Position numbers and translations under genes: made by a program. From Planctomyces sp. SH-PL14 (GTDB lineage Bacteria > Planctomycetota > Planctomycetia > Planctomycetales > Planctomycetaceae): a stretch of 64,000 bases of DNA. Each line of letters opens with the position of its first letter. Position 1 is the stretch's first letter. The notes under the pieces were generated by a model that was not told the origin of the DNA, did no database searches, and was given only the letters and a program-made list of their open reading frames with translations. Below, piece after piece: positions 37,715 to 44,955 of the stretch. The stretch covers positions 1,736,001 through 1,800,000 of the forward strand of contig NZ_CP011270.1 of the NCBI RefSeq assembly GCF_001610835.1. Reading direction: 5' to 3'.

Positions 37715-37978
37715 TCAGGACAGCATCCGCACCCCCGCACGGACAGAACCACGGAGTCCCTGCATGTCGACCGCTACGTGCCAGTGCCCCGATTGGGGAA
37801 TCTGCAGGCGAACCGGAGTCCTACGGGCGAGACCGCCGATGAAATGGCAATTGCGACCATTCCGATAGCTCGAAAAGTTCGAGCTATCCAAGAGCCGGAC
37901 GTGGGCCCCGGCGCTTAGCGTGATTTCAACGACTGCGCCGCTCTGGCACTGGCCGAGATCAAAGTGGATAAAGTTCAT
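37715..37978 (-). CDS. DUF1883 family small protein
   Basis: An 87-residue protein consisting of a single DUF1883 domain: MNFIHFDLGQCQSGAVVEIT, then GAHVRLLDSSNFSSYRNGR, CHFIGGLARRTPVRLQIPQSG and HWHVAVDMQGLRG. DUF1883 is a small beta-rich domain of unknown function, found alone or fused to TIR domains. No TIR part is present here. The residues GGLARRTPVRL and HWHVAVD are the best-conserved positions I recall. It is a single gene in the accessory stretch between the RAYT remnant and a small plus-strand gene. Confidence 0.82.
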   Translation of the reverse strand: MNFIHFDLGQCQSGAVVEITLSAGAHVRLLDSSNFSSYRNGRNCHFIGGLARRTPVRLQIPQSGHWHVAVDMQGLRGSVRAGVRMLS

Positions 37979-38155
37979 GGAAATGTCCTAAGAGATTGGC
38001 AGGCTTGACACTCGATGGTCGCACTGCCTGAAATGGTTCAGGGATAGGCGGTCGGGCGCCGTCCTCGGAACACCAGTTGCCGAATTCCTCGGAATTCCAA
38101 TAGGCTCCCGCGCATCGCGGGACACCAAGAGCTACCCTTGTCCGAGAGGTGCCAT

Positions 38156-38386
38156 ATGTGGCAGGTCAAAGATCAAATTGTCTCGGACCCCGCCACGGGA
38201 CTTACGATTCAGCTTGAGACCATGCCGGGTACCGATGCCCCGTATCGATTGCGACTTTTTGGGGATCTTCCGTTTGGGAATCGGGAGATCCTTTTCGACG
38301 CCGCCGGGAACGAGGCCGGTTCGGGAACGCTCCTTACCGGCCTGTGCAAACCGACTTGGTCAATCCCAGTCAGCGACCAGGCATAA
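38156..38386 (+). CDS. Unknown 76-residue protein
   Basis: Not recognised as a named family. A compact, probably beta-rich protein: WQVKDQIVSDPATGLTIQLE, TDAPYRLRLFGDLPFGNREILFD, then LLTGLCKPTWSIPV. The ATG at 38156 follows a GAGAGG ribosome-binding site at good spacing; a TTG at 38138 is the only longer start. Its end overlaps the end of the convergent GIY-YIG gene by 17 bp. The regular strand pattern and the ribosome-binding site support a real gene in the accessory stretch. Confidence 0.65.
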   Translation: MWQVKDQIVSDPATGLTIQLETMPGTDAPYRLRLFGDLPFGNREILFDAAGNEAGSGTLLTGLCKPTWSIPVSDQA

Positions 38387-38684
38387 CCGAGTTGCAGGGG
38401 GGGAGCCGCCCGTAGTTCGCTAGGCATTCCGCAAGCAATTCCCGCTCACGGTTTGCAGCATCGATCGTCAACTCATACGCGTAGTACGAGGCTCGCTGGG
38501 TGCAAGGCCCCTCAGCTCCACTGAGATGATTCTGCAGACGGGACCGGATGGTGACCGTCGCTCCGGCAGCCCGACCGATATAGGTCAGACCACCTTGGGA
38601 GTCGTACAGGAGGTACACACCTTGGAGAGCTGGCGCGGCCGCGATCACGGCTGCACTGAAGGGAAACAAAGGCGTTCGGGGCAT
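38370..38684 (-). CDS. Small GIY-YIG superfamily protein
   Basis: A 104-residue protein. The GIY-YIG nuclease core is visible: GVYLLYDSQGGLTYIGRA (residues 22-39), then IRSRLQNHLSG with the Arg, and a later helix with acidic residues (AANRERELLAECL) that could supply the catalytic Glu. Cys and Tyr residues (EGPCTQRASYYAYEL) lie between. Length is close to a minimal domain with no DNA-binding extension. An upstream extension of the frame to 39092 is not protein-like, and a GGGAG ribosome-binding site precedes the ATG at 38684. Substrate unknown; it could be a homing- or repair-type nuclease or a domesticated fragment. Confidence 0.8.
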   Translation of the reverse strand: MPRTPLFPFSAAVIAAAPALQGVYLLYDSQGGLTYIGRAAGATVTIRSRLQNHLSGAEGPCTQRASYYAYELTIDAANRERELLAECLANYGRLPPCNSVMPGR

Positions 38685-38760
38685 TGATAATGCTCCCAGC
38701 GGAAGTAGGATCGGCCGTTCGCCCCTAAGCTGGTAACTGGGGAGGCGCGCGTGCGGTACG

Positions 38761-38797
38761 ACAGCCGGTTCTCCGCGAGGAAGCCGGCTGTTCTTTT
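38761..38797 (+). terminator. Intrinsic terminator (plus) without an obvious upstream gene
   Basis: ACAGCCGGTT...AAGCCGGCTGT forms a stem of about ten pairs with one bulged G, followed by TTCTTTT. The only plus-strand gene upstream ends at 38386, and a minus-strand gene lies between, so the transcript it would end is not identified. Confidence 0.6.
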
Positions 38798-38985
38798 GCG
38801 CGCACACATGCACACGCAGGTTTCCGAATCGAGGGGAGGGGAAGGGTCGCCAGCAGGGCGTTGGAAGAGAGTCTTGCCTGAAACTCGACCGCGCCGTCTT
38901 CTCGACTATTCCCAATGAACGGAAGAACATATCGCCAAGCGCATAATCGCGCCTAGCCGAGTTCCCCATTTTTTTGGATGCGGAG

Positions 38986-39022
38986 AAAAAGACGAGACGA
39001 GCCCGAAAAGGGCTCGCCTCGT
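38986..39022 (-). terminator. Intrinsic terminator (minus) without an obvious upstream gene
   Basis: On the minus strand, ACGAGGCGAGCCC-TTTT-CGGGCTCGTCTCGT (one mismatch) is followed by CTTTTTC. It is a strong hairpin plus U-tract. No minus-strand protein gene ends just before it; the ~300 bp to its right are the candidate RNA locus discussed in the findings. Confidence 0.68.
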
Positions 39023-39669
39023 ACGCAGGAGTTTCAGGCAGGGGAAAAGTGTATCGGGCAAATACAGTTTCCGCAAGATCAGCTGTCCACAAGATGTAGT
39101 GTGTCGGTCATGCCCGGCCCGGGAAAGGGACTCCCAACATGTTGTGGTGAGGGGTAACCCACAAGCCCTTCAACCGCGTTGTCTGGACACTTAGATGTTC
39201 GTCTCATTTCCGCCGGATTGGGGAAATTTAGGAGCTCAACGTCTGGTATCACATCCTCTTGGGATCTGACATCAGAGCAGCCCAGCGTTCCTCACCACAT
39301 CGCACGCTCGAGGCAGATGACTCCTAGTCAAACACCGCCTTCGCCGGGTCGGGTGGCTCTCGTCCCTGGAGGCTTTGCGGAAGGGCGTGGTTTGCGTTGG
39401 GCGACGTCTGAGTCCTCTTCGGCTGAATGACACGGCGGGTCGCTTCGGGGCAGCCGTGTCTGGGCGGCGCACCGGGAGCGGTCGGATGCATGGGCACGAA
39501 GTGCCCGGGGGGCCGCTTCCTGGACCATCCTTCCTCACGCCCGGGCGTCGTGGTGTTCGCTCGAACCCCGGCCTGTTCCCGGCGCGCCGATAGATCGGGG
39601 GCGGCTGGCCGTCCGACCGCGCCCCCGGGTTGGTGAACCTGACAATCGAGCCGATTTTTCGGCGCGTTT

Positions 39670-39692
39670 GCACGGGCAAAGGAAGCCCGTGC
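39670..39692. repeat. Short palindrome before the terminase-like gene
   Basis: Perfect 8-bp arms, GCACGGGC-AAAGGAA-GCCCGTGC. It has no T-tract and lies 35 bp upstream of the ATG at 39727. It may be an operator or a REP-like hairpin. Confidence 0.5.
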
Positions 39693-39726
39693 CGATAGAC
39701 CGGCGTCCCCTCCTCGGAACGACGCC

Positions 39727-40902
39727 ATGCCCAAACCTCTCACGACAAAACAGCAAGCCTTCCTCGAAGCCTACCGGACCTATGGCATCGTCCGGATCGC
39801 CGCCGCCAAGTCCGGCGTCTCCCGCGAACTCCACTACAACGCCCTCCGGGTCTCCGAAACCTACCGCCAGGCCCTCGCCGCCATCGCGAAGGAGCACGCG
39901 CTCCAGCTCGAAGAACAGGCCCGGACGATCGCCCGGAACCAGGGAGTCCCGGAACCGGTCTTCTACGGCCGGAAGCTCGTCGGCTTCAAACGCCGGTTCT
40001 CCGACAAGCTCCTGATCCTCCTCCTCGAAGCGAACCACCCCGAGAAGTTCCGCCGCCCCAAAGCCCCCCGAAAACGCCGCCCACCTGACAATGGGACGAA
40101 ATTCCGGCCGCCCCGAACAGCCCGAACCCGTCCCGGGCCGATAGAGCGAAAACCCTCCCTCGAAGCGCTCCTCCTCGAAGAAGAAGCCCGGACCATTGCG
40201 ATCCAGGGCCTCCCCGAACCGGTCTACTACGGCCGCCAGATCGTCGGCGTCCGGCGCCGATACTCCGACCGCCTCCTGATCTGTCTCCTCGAAGCCAACC
40301 ATCCCCAGAAGTTCCGCTGGCGTCGCCGCGCCGCCCGGAGGAAGAGGAAACCTGACACTGGGGAGATTTTTGGGACGCCACACTTTCGGCTCGTCCCGCA
40401 ACAGCGCTCCCAATCCGACTTCGTCTGCCAACGCCGCCGACGGACCCTCTGCTCACGGTTCGGAACCGCAGGCTGCGCCCAGGTGAGGGGGGCATCCGGC
40501 ACCGAGCCGCGCCTGGACACACCCACCTTCAGACAACTCTCGACGGTCGGCCTCCGGCGGGCAAGGGGGGCCGCCCCCCTTGCATCCCCCGCCAGGGTTC
40601 CCCCTGGACCCGGGAAGGTAGCCCTCTCGCTCCGCGAGAGGAGCGCGCGACCGGCGCTCTCCCTCCCAATCCGAGCATCACCTCCCCCGAATTCGCGCAC
40701 GAATCGCCCCGCAATTGCCCCAAACCTGTCCGTCGATTACAGCTCACCCATCCGGGACACCCACCGTCCCCCACCACCGCACGGCCTGCGCCGGCCCCAA
40801 TCTGCGGAGTTCTCAAAGTGGCATCCCCCGCAACGGGCGAGTTCCTCGGAACACTCATCCTCATCCTCCTCGGAGACGGCGTCGTCGCCGATGTCCTCCT
40901 GA
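39727..40902 (+). CDS. Terminase-small-subunit-like HTH protein with internal duplication and repeat-derived tail
   Basis: An open frame of 391 residues. Residues 1-60 (LTTKQQAFLEAYRTYGIVRIAAAKSGVSRELHYNAL) are a helix-turn-helix resembling phage terminase small subunits. A block of ~50 residues then occurs twice: GVPEPVFYGRKLVGFKRRFSDKLLILLLEANHPEKFRR (~73-110) and GLPEPVYYGRQIVGVRRRYSDRLLICLLEANHPQKFRW (~160-197). Each is followed by PDNGTKF or PDTGEIF. From about residue 225 the frame enters low-complexity sequence, then translates repeat copy 8 (40480-40614) backwards. It finally overlaps the aquaporin start by 85 bp. The tail is therefore probably not original; the functional part likely ends near 40380. 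It is probably a domesticated phage-type DNA-binding protein. Confidence 0.6.
   Translation: MPKPLTTKQQAFLEAYRTYGIVRIAAAKSGVSRELHYNALRVSETYRQALAAIAKEHALQLEEQARTIARNQGVPEPVFYGRKLVGFKRRFSDKLLILLLEANHPEKFRRPKAPRKRRPPDNGTKFRPPRTARTRPGPIERKPSLEALLLEEEARTIAIQGLPEPVYYGRQIVGVRRRYSDRLLICLLEANHPQKFRWRRRAARRKRKPDTGEIFGTPHFRLVPQQRSQSDFVCQRRRRTLCSRFGTAGCAQVRGASGTEPRLDTPTFRQLSTVGLRRARGAAPLASPARVPPGPGKVALSLRERSARPALSLPIRASPPPNSRTNRPAIAPNLSVDYSSPIRDTHRPPPPHGLRRPQSAEFSKWHPPQRASSSEHSSSSSSETASSPMSS
40480..40614 (-). repeat. Large structured repeat, copy 8 (minus), half element
   Basis: Only the 5' half of the element is recognisable (CCGGGTCCAGGGGG through GGTGAGGGGG, read on the minus strand). It keeps the 5' stem with a distinct sequence, AAGGGGGGC-GGCCCCCCTT. 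The other half is lost or decayed beyond recognition. It is the only copy that lies inside an open frame. Confidence 0.85.
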
Positions 40903-41537
40903 ACCGGTCCAAGGCCCACAATTCCGGCTGGATCGTCATCACCGCCGGATGGGCCTTTGCCGTCGCCTGCGGCATCTTCACGTCGAAGGCGTTCGGCGGA
41001 CCGGGGGCGCTGAATCCGGTCGGCCCCCTGACCGACATGGTCATCGGCGGCAAAGCGGTCGCGGACAGTCTTGTGCTCATCGCGGCCCAGTTCGCCGGCG
41101 CGTTCGCGGGGGCCGTTCTGGTCTGGCTCCACTTCCTTCCCCACTGGAAGGAGACGCCGGACGCCGCCGCCAAGCTCGGCGTCTTCTGCACCGCCCCCGC
41201 CATACGCAACGCTCCGGCGAACCTCCTCAGCGAAGCGATCGGAACCTTCGTTCTGGTCCTCGTGGCGTCGAGCGTCTCCCGGGCCGCCGTCGGCGGACTC
41301 GAACCCGCCGCTGTGGGCCTCGTCGTCTGGGCCATCGGCCTGAGCCTGGGTGGAACGACGGGATACGCCATCAATCCCGCCCGCGACCTCGCCCCCCGGC
41401 TCGCCCACGCCCTCCTGCCGATCGCCGGCAAGGGATCGTCAGACTGGGGCTACGCGTGGATCCCGGTGGTCGGGCCGTGCATCGGTGCCCTCCTCGGAGC
41501 GGCCCTGTTCGCCTGGGGCGCCGCGCCGGCCCCCTGA
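40818..41537 (+). CDS. Aquaporin/glycerol-facilitator family channel
   Basis: A 239-residue MIP-family channel with six membrane helices in two inverted halves. The first half begins TGEFLGTLILILLGDGVVADVLLN and the second ANLLSEAIGTFVLVLVASS. The second pore loop has the standard INPARDLAPRLAHALLP. In the first loop the usual NPA is ALNPVGP, so the alanine is replaced by valine. The Arg after the second NPA (selectivity filter) is present. The GTG start at 40818 follows a GGAG. The long second half of the pore region suggests a glycerol-type facilitator, but this is not certain. Confidence 0.9.
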   Translation: MASPATGEFLGTLILILLGDGVVADVLLNRSKAHNSGWIVITAGWAFAVACGIFTSKAFGGPGALNPVGPLTDMVIGGKAVADSLVLIAAQFAGAFAGAVLVWLHFLPHWKETPDAAAKLGVFCTAPAIRNAPANLLSEAIGTFVLVLVASSVSRAAVGGLEPAAVGLVVWAIGLSLGGTTGYAINPARDLAPRLAHALLPIAGKGSSDWGYAWIPVVGPCIGALLGAALFAWGAAPAP

Positions 41538-41851
41538 TCGCCAGACGTCGCCTGACGCCGGACAAGCGGGGACGAGTTCGAACGATCACTCGTCCCTGAA
41601 TTCTTGCGCCCCCCCGCGAAGTCTGGAATCCCATGCTCTGATCCGTATGCACCCGTGTTCCTCCATGGCGAAACCCAAGGGAGGTCCCGGATGACGGCAG
41701 ATCGACATCGATAGAAAAAGCGGGAGCCGATCCGTCCTGTCTCGCGAAGTCGCGGATTTTCAGCGTCTCCCGGATTTCGAGTTTCGTGCGCCCGGCTTAC
41801 TCTTCGCGGCAGCGGTTTCGCCGGAACCGCACTGTCCCGAATGAGCCCGCC
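41538..41851. other. Intergenic gap before the methyltransferase
   Basis: About 310 bp with no supported gene. The frame of the methyltransferase is open back to a GTG at 41786, but that stretch is Arg-rich and unlike the family. No repeats or terminators were recognised. Confidence 0.45.
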
Positions 41852-43054
41852 GTGCCCCTCCTGCTGAATTCCGATCGCGAGCCCGTCGTCCTCCGTCTGG
41901 GGCGGGATCTCGTGCGGATGATCAAGCGCGGCCATCCGTGGGTCTACGCCGAAGCCCTCCGCGAGCTCCCCCGGGCCCCCGCGGGAGCCAGCGCCGTCCT
42001 GCTCGACAACAAGAAGGGCCGCGAGATCGCCCGGGGCTACTACGATCCCGGCTGCCCGCTCGCCTTTCGCGCCTGCACGGCCGAAGACCGGGTTCGCCTC
42101 GACGACCGCTGGGCCGAGCGGCAGTTCACGCGGGCCCTCGACCTCCGGCGACGGAGCTTCGGACCGTCAACGACCGGCTATCGACTTCTCAACGGCGAAG
42201 GGGACGAGGTCCCGGGACTCATCGTCGATCGCTACGGCGATGTCGGAGTCCTGCAGGTCGACGGTGCCGGACCGGCGGGCTTCTGGGATATCGACGGCAT
42301 CGCCGAGTGGCTCCTCCACGAGGGTGGCCTCAAGGGGATCGACTTCAAACCCCGCGACCGCCAGTCGGAAAGCCGCCGGCTTGCCGGAGAGCTTCCGCCG
42401 GACGGCGTCGCGGAGTTCCTCGAGAACGGGCTCCGCTTCACGGCCGACTTCCGCCGCGGACAGAAGACCGGCTTCTTCCTCGACCAGCGGGACAACCGCG
42501 ACCTGATCCGCCGCCAGGCCGAGGGGCGGAGCGTCGTCAACATCTTCGGCTACACCGGCGGTTTCTCGGTCGCGGCCGGCGTCGGCGGAGCCTCGCACGT
42601 CACCACCGTCGACCTCGCCGCCCCCGCGATCGCCGCCGCGGCAACACACTGGACGCTCAACGACTTGCCCGCCGAGCGCCACGAGGGGGTCGCGGCCGAT
42701 GCCTTCGCGTTCCTCGAAGGGGCCGCGAGCCAGCGGCACACGTGGGACATCGTGATCGTCGATCCCCCCTCGTTCGCCCCTTCGGAAGCGGCTGTCCCCC
42801 GCGCCCTCGCCTCCTACGGAAAGCTCCTGACCGACGCCGCCCGGTGCACGGCCGACGGAGGCCTCCTGGCCGCCTCCTCCTGCTCCAGCCACGTCGGAGA
42901 ATCCGCCTTCCTCGAAGTCTGCGAGGAGTCCGTCTCCGCCGCCCGCCGCCGGGCGACCATCGTCTCGATCACCAGCCAGCCGATCGACCACCCCTACCCG
43001 CTCGTCTTCAGCGAGTTCCGCTATCTCAAGTTCATCCTGCTGCGGCTGGACTGA
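41852..43054 (+). CDS. RlmI-like class I rRNA methyltransferase with PUA domain
   Basis: A 400-residue SAM-dependent methyltransferase of the RlmI/RlmK C-terminal family, which modifies 23S rRNA cytosine C5. Residues 1-80 form a PUA-like domain (LRLGRDLVRMIKRGHPWVYAEAL, GYYDPGCPLAFRAC). Then come YRLLNGEGDEVPGLIVDRYGD, QKTGFFLDQRDNRDL, NIFGYTGGFSVAA (SAM motif I), TTVDLA, DIVIVDPPSFAPS (motif IV) and LLAASSCSSHV with a Cys in the catalytic Cys position of RlmI. The start is uncertain: GTG at 41852 fits the domain best, and GTG at 41786 adds 22 basic residues. It ends just before the convergent toxin gene. Confidence 0.9.
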   Translation: MPLLLNSDREPVVLRLGRDLVRMIKRGHPWVYAEALRELPRAPAGASAVLLDNKKGREIARGYYDPGCPLAFRACTAEDRVRLDDRWAERQFTRALDLRRRSFGPSTTGYRLLNGEGDEVPGLIVDRYGDVGVLQVDGAGPAGFWDIDGIAEWLLHEGGLKGIDFKPRDRQSESRRLAGELPPDGVAEFLENGLRFTADFRRGQKTGFFLDQRDNRDLIRRQAEGRSVVNIFGYTGGFSVAAGVGGASHVTTVDLAAPAIAAAATHWTLNDLPAERHEGVAADAFAFLEGAASQRHTWDIVIVDPPSFAPSEAAVPRALASYGKLLTDAARCTADGGLLAASSCSSHVGESAFLEVCEESVSAARRRATIVSITSQPIDHPYPLVFSEFRYLKFILLRLD

Positions 43055-43084
43055 CCGGCGACAAGCCTGTCCGCTGCAGGCCGA

Positions 43085-43426
43085 TCAAGACTCAAGCTCG
43101 GGATCTTCCAGCTCCCCTTCCCCAACGAAGTCCCGCCCGGGGGCGCGGACATGCATGACGAACACCGTTCCCTCGCGGATCGTGAACAGCATCCTGTAGA
43201 CCCGTCCCCGTCGCGTCTTGAACAGGATCTCCCGAACCGAAATCGCCACGAACTCATCTTCAGCGGCCAGCGAACACGACTCAGCGTGGTCGGATAGCCT
43301 CTTCAAAGCTCGGTCGAGCGCCCGGATCCAGGAAGCCGCTCCCGCGACAGATCGCCCAGCGAGATGCCGGACAATTTCGTCGATGTCCCGCCTGGCCCGG
43401 GAAAGAATGCGAACAGCGTGGCTCAT
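43085..43426 (-). CDS. RelE/ParE family toxin
   Basis: A 113-residue protein of the ParE/RelE toxin fold: VRILSRARRDIDEIVRHLAGRSVAGAASWIRALDRALKRLSDHAESC, then FVAISVREILFKTRRGRVYRMLFTI and VFVMHVRAPGRDF. The two N-terminal helices and the final strand set with Arg/Tyr match the plasmid-stabilisation type. Family toxins inhibit gyrase (ParE) or cut mRNA at the ribosome (RelE); which applies cannot be told. The ATG overlaps the TGA of the upstream small gene (ATGA), the usual antitoxin-then-toxin order. Confidence 0.88.
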   Translation of the reverse strand: MSHAVRILSRARRDIDEIVRHLAGRSVAGAASWIRALDRALKRLSDHAESCSLAAEDEFVAISVREILFKTRRGRVYRMLFTIREGTVFVMHVRAPGRDFVGEGELEDPELES

Positions 43427-43680
43427 CCGTCCACGACCAGCCCGAGGCGTCCGTAAAGATCGGCGATGACCTCCTCCGCGGAGGTTCCCGTCTCCCCTCG
43501 ATCCAGCTCAGCGGATGCCTCTCCCAGCGCGCCGAGGCTCTCCCGCAGTTCTTCCGCCTGGGGATGGCGGCTCCTCCAGGCGGCGTAGATCTCATCGATC
43601 GAGATCCCGCCGGACTCCAACCCCGCGTGCTCCGAGGCGAACCGATAGAAGCTTTCGAGTTGTTGCCGCGTCGACATCAT
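43423..43680 (-). CDS. Probable antitoxin of the ParE/RelE pair
   Basis: An 85-residue acidic protein (MMSTRQQLESFYRFASEHAG then SGGISIDEIYAAWRSRHPQAEELRESLGALGEASAELDRGE). It begins with two consecutive ATG codons (43680 or 43677). No named antitoxin family is certain. Its identity rests on size, acidity, position directly upstream and the 4-bp overlap with the toxin start. A DNA-binding domain is not obvious; the N-terminal helices might serve. The C-terminal part is probably the toxin-neutralising arm. Confidence 0.75.
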   Translation of the reverse strand: MMSTRQQLESFYRFASEHAGLESGGISIDEIYAAWRSRHPQAEELRESLGALGEASAELDRGETGTSAEEVIADLYGRLGLVVDG

Positions 43681-43781
43681 TCGCGTGTTTTCCAATCCGC
43701 AGTCCGGCGGGAGTCGCCACTGGCGATTATCCGCGAGACGGGCGCGATCCTCCAGACGAAAGCGGCCGAAACCCGCGGCCA

Positions 43782-44813
43782 TCACTTCGCCGCGGTCTTC
43801 CGCACCGGCGCATTGACGAGCGCAATCCCGAGGGCCACGCAGATCCCCGAGAGGAACAGCCACGGCGAAAGGACGTCGCCGCGGATCAGGACGCCGAGGG
43901 CGACGCCGAAGATCGGCGTCGCGAAACTGAAGACCGAAACCTGCGACGCGCTGAACCGCCGCAGGAGCCAGACCTGCAGCGAGAAGCAGATCCCCGACAC
44001 GACGAGTCCCGCGTACAGGACCGCCGAGACGGTCCGCGTGTCCCAGCGGATCGGCCCGTAGTCCTCGGTCGCAAAGCTCACGGCCCCCATCGCGATTGCG
44101 GCGAAGAAGTTCCGCCACAGGATCAGGGGGCCCGCTTCGATCGCCCGCAGGGCGGGCCGCGTGGCGATCGTCATCAGGCCGAACAGGAGGCCGCTGACCG
44201 CGAGCACGACATCCCCCAGGACGGTCGGCTCGTCGAGCGACGTCGCCCCGGCCCGGCGGTCGGTCGCCATCAGGAGGACGACCCCCGCGGCCGCCACGAA
44301 GAGCCCGATCGTCTGCCGGACGCTCAGGCGGAAGGTCTTCAGGACCCAGGTCTCGATGGCCGCGACCCAGAAGACGTAGGTGTTGACGAGGAGCGTCGAG
44401 TGCGACGTCGTGGACCAGGCAGTCCCGAGCTGGAACGTGCCGATCTGAAAGAACATGTAGAGCGACATCACGACGACCGGCCGCCACTGGCCGGGGCGGA
44501 TGCGGATCGAGGTCCCTTCCCAGCGGCACCAGCCATACATGAAGACGGCCGCCAGCAGGAAGCGGAACGTCGCCAGGAGCATCGGCGGAATGCTGTCCGT
44601 CGCGATCTGGCTGGCGACCGACACGCCCCCCCACAGCACCGTGCAGAGAACCGAGAGCACGACCCCCGTCGTCGTCAGGGGCGCCGGCCCCGCCAGAGCC
44701 TGCGCCGAGGAAGGGGCGACGGCGGCGGGCGGAGGGAGGGCGGTGGTGCTGGGAACAATGGGGGCGGAAACAGCAGGCGCGACAACCGGCTCCCGGGCGG
44801 GATCCTCGGACAC
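43782..44813 (-). CDS. EamA/DMT-family transporter
   Basis: A 343-residue ten-helix inner-membrane transporter made of two EamA repeats. Repeat 1 runs from GVVLSVLCTVLWGGVSVASQIATDSIPPMLLATFRFLLAA to FVAAAGVVLLMA. Repeat 2 runs from VLGDVVLAVSGLLFGLMTIATRPAL to FSFATPIFGVALGVLIRGD. The FRF and ATPIFGV positions are typical. Members export amino acids or other metabolites; the substrate is unknown. The GTG start at 44813 with a nearby GAGG is chosen; the frame is open to 44927, but that extension is Arg-rich. The N-terminus before the first helix is Ala/Pro-rich. It is a single gene. Confidence 0.88.
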   Translation of the reverse strand: MSEDPAREPVVAPAVSAPIVPSTTALPPPAAVAPSSAQALAGPAPLTTTGVVLSVLCTVLWGGVSVASQIATDSIPPMLLATFRFLLAAVFMYGWCRWEGTSIRIRPGQWRPVVVMSLYMFFQIGTFQLGTAWSTTSHSTLLVNTYVFWVAAIETWVLKTFRLSVRQTIGLFVAAAGVVLLMATDRRAGATSLDEPTVLGDVVLAVSGLLFGLMTIATRPALRAIEAGPLILWRNFFAAIAMGAVSFATEDYGPIRWDTRTVSAVLYAGLVVSGICFSLQVWLLRRFSASQVSVFSFATPIFGVALGVLIRGDVLSPWLFLSGICVALGIALVNAPVRKTAAK

Positions 44814-44955
44814 TCTGACCTCAACACCTCGGGACACGACGGCGAGCCGCGGGAAACCGGGGATTGTAGGAGCGCGCGGGCGCCGAGTGCAGTCGAAGGT
44901 CCAAAATCGAGCCCGGGACGCAGCCAACGGCCCCTCGATTTCGAGCGGCCGTTTC

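Larger units (their letters stand above)
38685..39726. other. ORF-poor kilobase in the accessory region
   Basis: No convincing protein gene on either strand; open frames here are short and Arg/Pro-rich, as expected from GC-rich non-coding DNA. Within it are a plus-strand terminator (38761-38797), a minus-strand terminator (38986-39022) and a palindrome (39670-39692). The minus-strand terminator has no protein gene upstream of it, which leaves room for a small RNA transcribed leftward from somewhere below 39340. No match to tmRNA, RNase P, SRP or 6S RNA was recognised. Confidence 0.5.

Noticed and set aside
38685-39092. N-terminal extension of the GIY-YIG protein to 240 residues
   Set aside because: The extension runs through a terminator hairpin and is low-complexity; a ribosome-binding site precedes the ATG at 38684.
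38980-39350. tmRNA, RNase P RNA, SRP RNA or 6S RNA
   Set aside because: Searched by eye for their conserved blocks (tmRNA ends, the RNase P GAGGAAAGUC and ACAGARA blocks, the SRP GGAA tetraloop region); none is present, so only a generic RNA candidate is reported.
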